Assembly (NCBI RefSeq): GCF_002025665.1
Contig: NZ_CP018786.1
Location: 5,022,001 to 5,086,000, forward strand
DNA length: 64,000 bases
Direction: 5' to 3'
Source: Chryseobacterium indologenes
GTDB lineage: Bacteria > Bacteroidota > Bacteroidia > Flavobacteriales > Weeksellaceae
The notes under the pieces were generated by a model that was given only the letters and a program-made list of their open reading frames with translations, was not told where the DNA came from and ran no database searches. The number at the start of each line of letters is the position of its first letter. Position 1 is the first letter of the stretch. A program made the translations under genes and the position numbers. Positions 59,971-64,000 of this stretch are shown here, one piece after another.

Positions 59971-61458
59971 CTACCTAAGCTGTTCAAATATTACTTTCTT
60001 CTGGAACTCTAAATCCTCTTGAGAAAGCTTGTTTAATTTTCTTTCGATGTTTTCTACCGCACTAAGCTCAAAAAAATCTTTTACGATCCCAAATTCTGTG
60101 TGTAAGTCTCTGGATGATGTATTCACCTCAAAATAAGGAATATCTCCTCTTAACATTTGAGCGATTTCATGTTGCAGAATAAAACGTAAATCAGAACCTT
60201 CAGGAATATCTTTAAAAGCAATGGAAAGATAATCTTCAATTCTTTGTGTGTATTTTTTTCTGTCCTTTTGATTGTTAGGTAAATTCATGACATTTAAAAT
60301 TTTACCATATACATTGGTTGAACGCCATATATACCTCACAGGAAGGTTATTAAATTTTTGAATGGGTGAACTATCAGATAGTAAAAATGCTTTTTCACTT
60401 AGAAACAGGTTATAACATTTTTCAAAGCCTGATATAAACTGATCGGAATATTCATCCACGAAAACATTCTTACCATTAAAGGTGGGAATATTATTCTGAA
60501 TATAATCTACTTTGACAGATTTGTATTCCATTTTCCAGTCTTTAGTAAACTTATTGACTCCTTCCTTTTTGGTCACAAAGGCATGCGTATTTTTCGAATA
60601 TCCCAAACCACACATCCCTGCCGGAATAAATTTCGCATCATTCCCAAAAGGTAAAAGCGCACAATTAATTACAGTATCCTGTTTATCTATATTTTCTAAA
60701 TTAAGAGTATCAAACGATTTGAAATTATCTCTTAGATGTTCTGAAATCTGAGGCTGTATCGAAGTTTCATGATCAATCACTACAGGTGTATCGCCATTCG
60801 CAATAAGGTTTTCAGCATGAAAATCAGTAGAATTTAAAAGATAAAGAATACATAATAAGTATCCCGCTCTTTCATAATAACTCTTTATTTCATTTTCTGA
60901 ATTGCATGGTTTTCCCAGTACAAATTCCTGCCAATGATAATCTTTTTTATTGAGTATTTGATATTTGTAATCCCCGAGAGAGAGATAATCATTAATCCAG
61001 TCTAGGAACTGAAAAAGAGAATGAGAAATTGATGCATTGGTAGGCTTGAAAACCAATTTATTCCCATTTTCTAAAAAAACCATAGAGGTTGAAAAACCAT
61101 TATGAAAATCACCTTCTCCTATTTTGATATCCTGAACTGCAATAGATTTGTTTTCAATTAACATATTGTCAAATAGTTCTGCAGAACAATCTTTATATGA
61201 TTCAATGATCTTGGTGTATTGATTCTGAATTTTATTTTTCTGCAGAGGCAAATACTCATCTAAAACAGGAAATTGACGACGAACGTTTTGCCAGTTATCT
61301 TTTATTAAATATTCAAAGAAATCTTCAAAAGTTAATTCATTATTATTTCTAATAAATTCTGGCAGCATCCTTGTGATATTTCTCTCATAAATAGAGCACA
61401 GATAAGAAGTCATTCTTTCTTCAACAAAGGTTGGTTCTTTTAAAGTGGAATTGGTCAT
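59971..61458 (-). CDS. Free-standing LanM-type lanthipeptide dehydratase (DUF4135), no cyclase domain
   Basis: A 495-residue protein matching only the N-terminal dehydratase half of class II lanthipeptide synthetases. By alignment from memory with CylM, the kinase/lyase residues are conserved: GEGDFHNG (Asp117, His119; residues 116-121), KLVFKPT (Lys138), STDFHAENL (Asp212, His214, Asn217), VVIDHET (Asp229), and VRYIWRSTNVY (Arg375, Thr381). LanM proteins are about 900-1000 residues because they also have a LanC cyclase; here the protein ends at 495, with no LanC motif. It should phosphorylate and eliminate Ser/Thr of the precursors encoded upstream (61708-62512). Cyclisation would need another enzyme or happen by itself. 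Confidence 0.88.
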   Translation of the reverse strand: MTNSTLKEPTFVEERMTSYLCSIYERNITRMLPEFIRNNNELTFEDFFEYLIKDNWQNVRRQFPVLDEYLPLQKNKIQNQYTKIIESYKDCSAELFDNMLIENKSIAVQDIKIGEGDFHNGFSTSMVFLENGNKLVFKPTNASISHSLFQFLDWINDYLSLGDYKYQILNKKDYHWQEFVLGKPCNSENEIKSYYERAGYLLCILYLLNSTDFHAENLIANGDTPVVIDHETSIQPQISEHLRDNFKSFDTLNLENIDKQDTVINCALLPFGNDAKFIPAGMCGLGYSKNTHAFVTKKEGVNKFTKDWKMEYKSVKVDYIQNNIPTFNGKNVFVDEYSDQFISGFEKCYNLFLSEKAFLLSDSSPIQKFNNLPVRYIWRSTNVYGKILNVMNLPNNQKDRKKYTQRIEDYLSIAFKDIPEGSDLRFILQHEIAQMLRGDIPYFEVNTSSRDLHTEFGIVKDFFELSAVENIERKLNKLSQEDLEFQKKVIFEQLR

Positions 61459-61650
61459 TTTCTATTAGTTTTTTAATATTTATAACGTTCTTATCTTAAA
61501 GACTTTTCTTTTCTATAAATGGATTCAAGGTTATTATCTCTGACAAAATTTTTACCATTTTGATTAAATGCATTTCATTCATCCAGCCCGACACTTAATA
61601 TATTTAATTGAAAGTCAATCGTTTTAACAGGAAGATATGATTTAAAATAA

Positions 61651-61680
61651 ATAAAAAGAGAATGTGCATTCTCTTTTTAT
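61651..61680 (-). terminator. Palindromic terminator between the precursors and the dehydratase gene
   Basis: ATAAAAAGAGAATG and CATTCTCTTTTTAT are perfect inverses around a two-base loop (TG), so on the minus strand the stem is followed by T-rich sequence. It lies 28 bases after the stop of the second precursor gene and 193 before the dehydratase start. Partial read-through could set a high precursor-to-enzyme ratio. Confidence 0.8.
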
Positions 61681-61707
61681 TTATGTATTCAGTTTTTATG
61701 AATAATA

Positions 61708-62082
61708 CTATCCTACAGTAGTAGCAGTATCTTCAGTCAAACCGTTTCCAAAGCAGCTTAAGAACTGGCAGCTTCCGATTGGAACTGTTTTACCACCTGC
61801 AACCATTCCTAATTCTTCTTCTGATAATTCAAATTCTTCAATATCACCACCAAATAAAGCATATGAAAGATATGATAGGTTGATGTAGTATGTATCATTA
61901 TCTACTTGATCTACTACTACGATTTTTTTGTTTCCTCCAAGAGTAAAATCTGAATGAAGTTCTTTAATTGCCTCAACAGGGTTGTTTACTAATCTTGCTT
62001 TGTAATCTGCATCGTTTAAAGCTTTAAACATTACTTCTCTAACTAGTTCTTTTTTCTCTTCTGAAATTGCTTGATAACTCAT
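61708..62082 (-). CDS. GG-leader RiPP precursor, copy 2
   Basis: A 124-residue precursor of the NHLP leader family. The leader (residues 1-97) has helices around SEEKKELVREVMFKAL and LVNNPVEAIKELH, strands KIVVVDQVDNDTYYINLS, and ends ELSEEELGMVAGG, so cleavage by a C39 peptidase after Gly97 is expected. The 27-residue core starts KTVPIGSCQFLSCFG, contains two cysteines (C105 and C110, four residues between) and a Thr-rich tail with four threonines after the second cysteine. It differs from copy 1 mainly in this tail. Dehydration of Ser/Thr by the adjacent enzyme is expected. Identity is inferred from sequence pattern. Confidence 0.87.
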   Translation of the reverse strand: MSYQAISEEKKELVREVMFKALNDADYKARLVNNPVEAIKELHSDFTLGGNKKIVVVDQVDNDTYYINLSYLSYALFGGDIEEFELSEEELGMVAGGKTVPIGSCQFLSCFGNGLTEDTATTVG

Positions 62083-62140
62083 AATTTTTGAATTTTTAAA
62101 TGTTAATTAATTTTTTTGTTTTTATTTATTGTATCTAGAT

Positions 62141-62512
62141 TTATACTATTTCTGCAGATGGTTCTGTTATACTACCACCAAAGCAGCTTAAGAACTGGCA
62201 GCTTCCAATTGGAACTGTTTTACCTCCGGCAACCATTCCTAATTCTTCTTCTGATAATTCAAATTCTTCAATATCTCCTCCAAATAAAGCAAATGAAAGA
62301 TATGATAGGTTGATGTAGTATGTATCATTATCTACTTGATCTACAACAGCGATTTTTTTGTTTCCTCCAAGAGTAAAGTCCGGGTGCAATTCTTTGATTG
62401 CCTCAATAGGGTTACTTACTAATCTTGCTTTATAAGCTGCATCATTTAAAGCTTTGAACATAACGTCTCTAACTAGTTCTTTTTTCTCTTCCGAGATGGC
62501 TTGATAACTCAT
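62141..62512 (-). CDS. GG-leader RiPP precursor, copy 1
   Basis: A 123-residue precursor with the same NHLP-type leader (about 90 percent identical by eye), ending EEELGMVAGG at residues 88-97. The core is residues 98-123 and begins KTVPIGSCQFLSCFG like copy 2, then diverges: a GSITEPSAEIV tail with fewer threonines. Cysteines are at 105 and 110. Both copies are in tandem, 58 bases apart, indicating duplication with the tail diversifying. It is the first of the two in the direction of transcription. Confidence 0.87.
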   Translation of the reverse strand: MSYQAISEEKKELVRDVMFKALNDAAYKARLVSNPIEAIKELHPDFTLGGNKKIAVVDQVDNDTYYINLSYLSFALFGGDIEEFELSEEELGMVAGGKTVPIGSCQFLSCFGGSITEPSAEIV

Positions 62513-62647
62513 AATTTCTAAATTTTTAAGTTTTAATGTTTATTTTATTTTTATATTCTTTATTTCAGGCGCACACTGCTCCAGAGAAGGCTTTTTGAAG
62601 CGCCTTCCAGACAACAATTATGACTTATATGGCGGGTGATCTTTTAG

Positions 62648-63622
62648 TTAGAAACTAAAGAGATATCTTTTAATAATCCCCCTAGAGTTTGTTTCCATGG
62701 ATAGGAATAAACTGGAGAAAAGGGGTTTAAGGATAGAGATATATTTTGAATCCATGACTTTATCTTTCCATTCATTAATTTGTAATTCATCAAATTTTTG
62801 GAATGAGTAAAGGGAAAATTTCATGTCAAAGAATTGTAATATTAATTTTATCTCCGGATTTTTTATTTTTTTTCCTTCAATTCCAGCAAATGCCAATGAA
62901 AAAAGCCTTTGTTCGTCTTCATTATTTTTCGTCAAGGTGATGATAGCTTTCACAACGATTGTAACCGTTTGACAAACATTAATCACTTCACTTTCTTTTT
63001 CAATGTTAAAATTATGTGTCCAATGACCTACAGGATAGGCAAATTGATCTCCATCAATTAAATATTTTAACATATCATTACACAAACTAAATGCTCTATC
63101 TACTTCATTAAATAAAAGATGTGTTTTAATTATATTTTGTATCTGCAGCGTCTTATGGGTGAATAACTCAGGATATTTTCCCAAAAGATAATCATCATTT
63201 TGAATGGCTAGATGAGAGTATTGAACTGATTTTTCATAATGATTCAATTTATAATGATAAAGTGCCATTATTGGATAATAACCCATATATAAAATAGCCT
63301 TTTCATTCTCATTTAGATCTACTGTCATCATGCATTCGTTAATCGTCATACATGTCTCTTCAGATCTTATATCTTTTTTTTGTAATTCGATAGCAAGGTT
63401 AGAGAATAATAAAAATAGTTCATTAGTAATCTCAACATTCTCTGTTCTTACCTCTTGATCAATAAGTTCAGTTAATTTTTCTCTTGTTAATTTTTCCAAT
63501 TTTAAAAGTGGCATGTCTTCATTTTGAAACATAATTTTGAGAAAACTATTTATTGTTTGCATAGAGTACTTTGAATGCATTGGTCTCTCCAAAGTGTTTC
63601 CTAAATTCTGACTAACCATCAT
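62648..63622 (-). CDS. Helical-repeat (TPR-like) hypothetical protein in the RiPP locus
   Basis: A 324-residue, almost wholly alpha-helical protein with TPR-like spacing (for example AILYMGYYPIMALYHYKLNHYEKSVQYSHLAI, LFNEVDRAFSLCNDML). I do not recognise a family. There is no signal peptide or membrane helix. It lies between a partial precursor gene and the precursor pair, all minus strand. Such proteins often act as peptide-sensing regulators or scaffolds, but no DNA-binding domain is visible here. The last Arg/Tyr-rich residues (IIKRYLFSF) have no known role. Confidence 0.6.
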   Translation of the reverse strand: MMVSQNLGNTLERPMHSKYSMQTINSFLKIMFQNEDMPLLKLEKLTREKLTELIDQEVRTENVEITNELFLLFSNLAIELQKKDIRSEETCMTINECMMTVDLNENEKAILYMGYYPIMALYHYKLNHYEKSVQYSHLAIQNDDYLLGKYPELFTHKTLQIQNIIKTHLLFNEVDRAFSLCNDMLKYLIDGDQFAYPVGHWTHNFNIEKESEVINVCQTVTIVVKAIITLTKNNEDEQRLFSLAFAGIEGKKIKNPEIKLILQFFDMKFSLYSFQKFDELQINEWKDKVMDSKYISILKPLFSSLFLSMETNSRGIIKRYLFSF

Positions 63623-63737
63623 ACTATTAAAATTACATGTTAAATTATTTTTTTTTAAGTTCTCACTATTATTTATTCTGAGCAGTCATGGATAACAATT
63701 CTTTTTGTATGGCTTCTACATTCCATGATATTGCTTT

Positions 63738-64000
63738 TTATATTTTAATACAATTTTTAAAAGCAGGAAATAAAGAGTCTGTTAAATCTTTCCAAATCAT
63801 TTGTCCTCCTCCTGCGATTATTTCTAATTGTTCTTCTGTCAGTTCTGTATTCTCTAACTCCGGCTCTGCTGGTATATTCAAATACACTTTAGATTTATCT
63901 GTCTGATCAACAACAACCAGCTCTTTTCCCTCAGGCAAAACCACTACTACACCTGTCAGTTTTTCTATTGCTTCTATTGGGTTTGAGAGTAGTTCTTTTC
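63738..64000 (-). CDS. Third GG-leader RiPP precursor, 5' part beyond the window
   Basis: The frame is open through the window edge, giving KELLSNPIEAIEKLTG then VLPEGKELVVVDQTDKSKVYLNIP, which matches the leader of the other two precursors (LVNNPVEAIKELH, KIVVVDQVDNDTYYINL). The leader ends ELTEEQLEIIAGG, so cleavage after GG is expected. The 22-residue core starts GQMIWKDLTDSLFPAF and ends with a Cys four residues from the end. Its single cysteine and the Thr and Ser upstream would allow one thioether. The start codon is to the right of the window; a GTG at 63944 is internal, not the start. Confidence 0.85.
   Translation of the reverse strand, partial: KELLSNPIEAIEKLTGVVVVLPEGKELVVVDQTDKSKVYLNIPAEPELENTELTEEQLEIIAGGGQMIWKDLTDSLFPAFKNCIKI

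Noticed and set aside
62580..62640. GC-richer stretch with GAAGGC/GCCTTC pairing after the TPR-like gene
   Set aside because: The stem is only six bases, with mismatches, and has no T-run, so I do not call it a terminator.
1..64000. CRISPR arrays, tRNA/rRNA genes, IS elements or prophage
   Set aside because: On reading both strands I saw no regularly spaced repeats, cloverleaf-like genes, transposases or phage modules. A dedicated search was not possible.

Overview
The window looks like a chromosomal piece of a low-GC Bacteroidota bacterium, most likely a Flavobacteriia/Weeksellaceae member close to Chryseobacterium. The pointers are the gene families (T9SS C-terminal sorting domain, TonB-dependent receptor, Bacteroidota-type FtsZ and FtsQ) and repeated matches to the Bacteroidota sigma factor -7 box TAnnTTTG upstream of genes. 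I see no rRNA, tRNA, CRISPR array, insertion sequence or prophage. The species is inferred from protein resemblance recalled from memory, not from a search.

Positions 1-12000 (+ strand) are the end of the division and cell wall (dcw) cluster: mraY (cut by the window edge), murD, ftsW, murG, murC, a GxxExxY-family gene flanked by a palindromic repeat, ftsQ, ftsA, ftsZ and a yqeY-like gene. Next come a bacilliredoxin and a GH3-like acyl-adenylating enzyme, each with a clear terminator nearby. From 14500 to 24000 the minus strand carries two small lipoproteins, two tandem endonuclease/exonuclease/phosphatase paralogues, a rhomboid protease, mutL (endonuclease motif degenerate), a YoaK-like membrane protein, a Usp-like protein and a histidine kinase/response regulator pair.

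Positions 24100-33400 (+ strand) form a probable organophosphonate scavenging locus: cupin XRE regulator, TonB receptor, MFS-like permease, FAD amine oxidase, phosphonatase-like HAD hydrolase, then a secreted alkaline-phosphatase-superfamily enzyme with LamG and T9SS domains. A 19-base sequence upstream of the receptor recurs exactly, inverted, upstream of the phosphatase gene, which suggests common (perhaps phosphate) control. A GNAT/MocR pair follows on the minus strand.

Positions 36000-44900 (- strand) hold an envelope-stress type operon: YbjN/CesT-like protein, PspA, a membrane OB-fold (NfeD/YqiJ-like) protein, a possible 20-residue membrane peptide, a flotillin with a long coiled coil, and a 1600-residue AAA+ ATPase. 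A divergent XRE regulator faces it.

Positions 45700-64000 are the most unusual part: a two-block RiPP (ribosomal peptide) locus. Block one is a nine-gene minus-strand operon with an acyl-homoserine-lactone-synthase-like acyltransferase, an AraC regulator, an NHLP-leader protein, a cyclic-nucleotide-binding-like protein, TolC, HlyD, a C39-peptidase ABC exporter, a second NHLM-type ABC exporter and an HExxH protein; a ThiF/E1-like gene converges on it. The operon and the E1-like gene have promoters of identical geometry, each with an 18-bp dyad (ACTACA-N6-TGTAGT type) centred 30.5 bp before the -7 box. A LuxR-type gene lies beside the dyads and is the natural candidate activator. Block two has a free-standing LanM-type dehydratase domain with its catalytic residues but no cyclase, two tandem GG-leader precursors with matching SCQFLSC cores, a third precursor cut by the right edge, and two accessory genes of unknown role. 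The C39 exporter of block one is the obvious candidate to cleave and export the block-two peptides.
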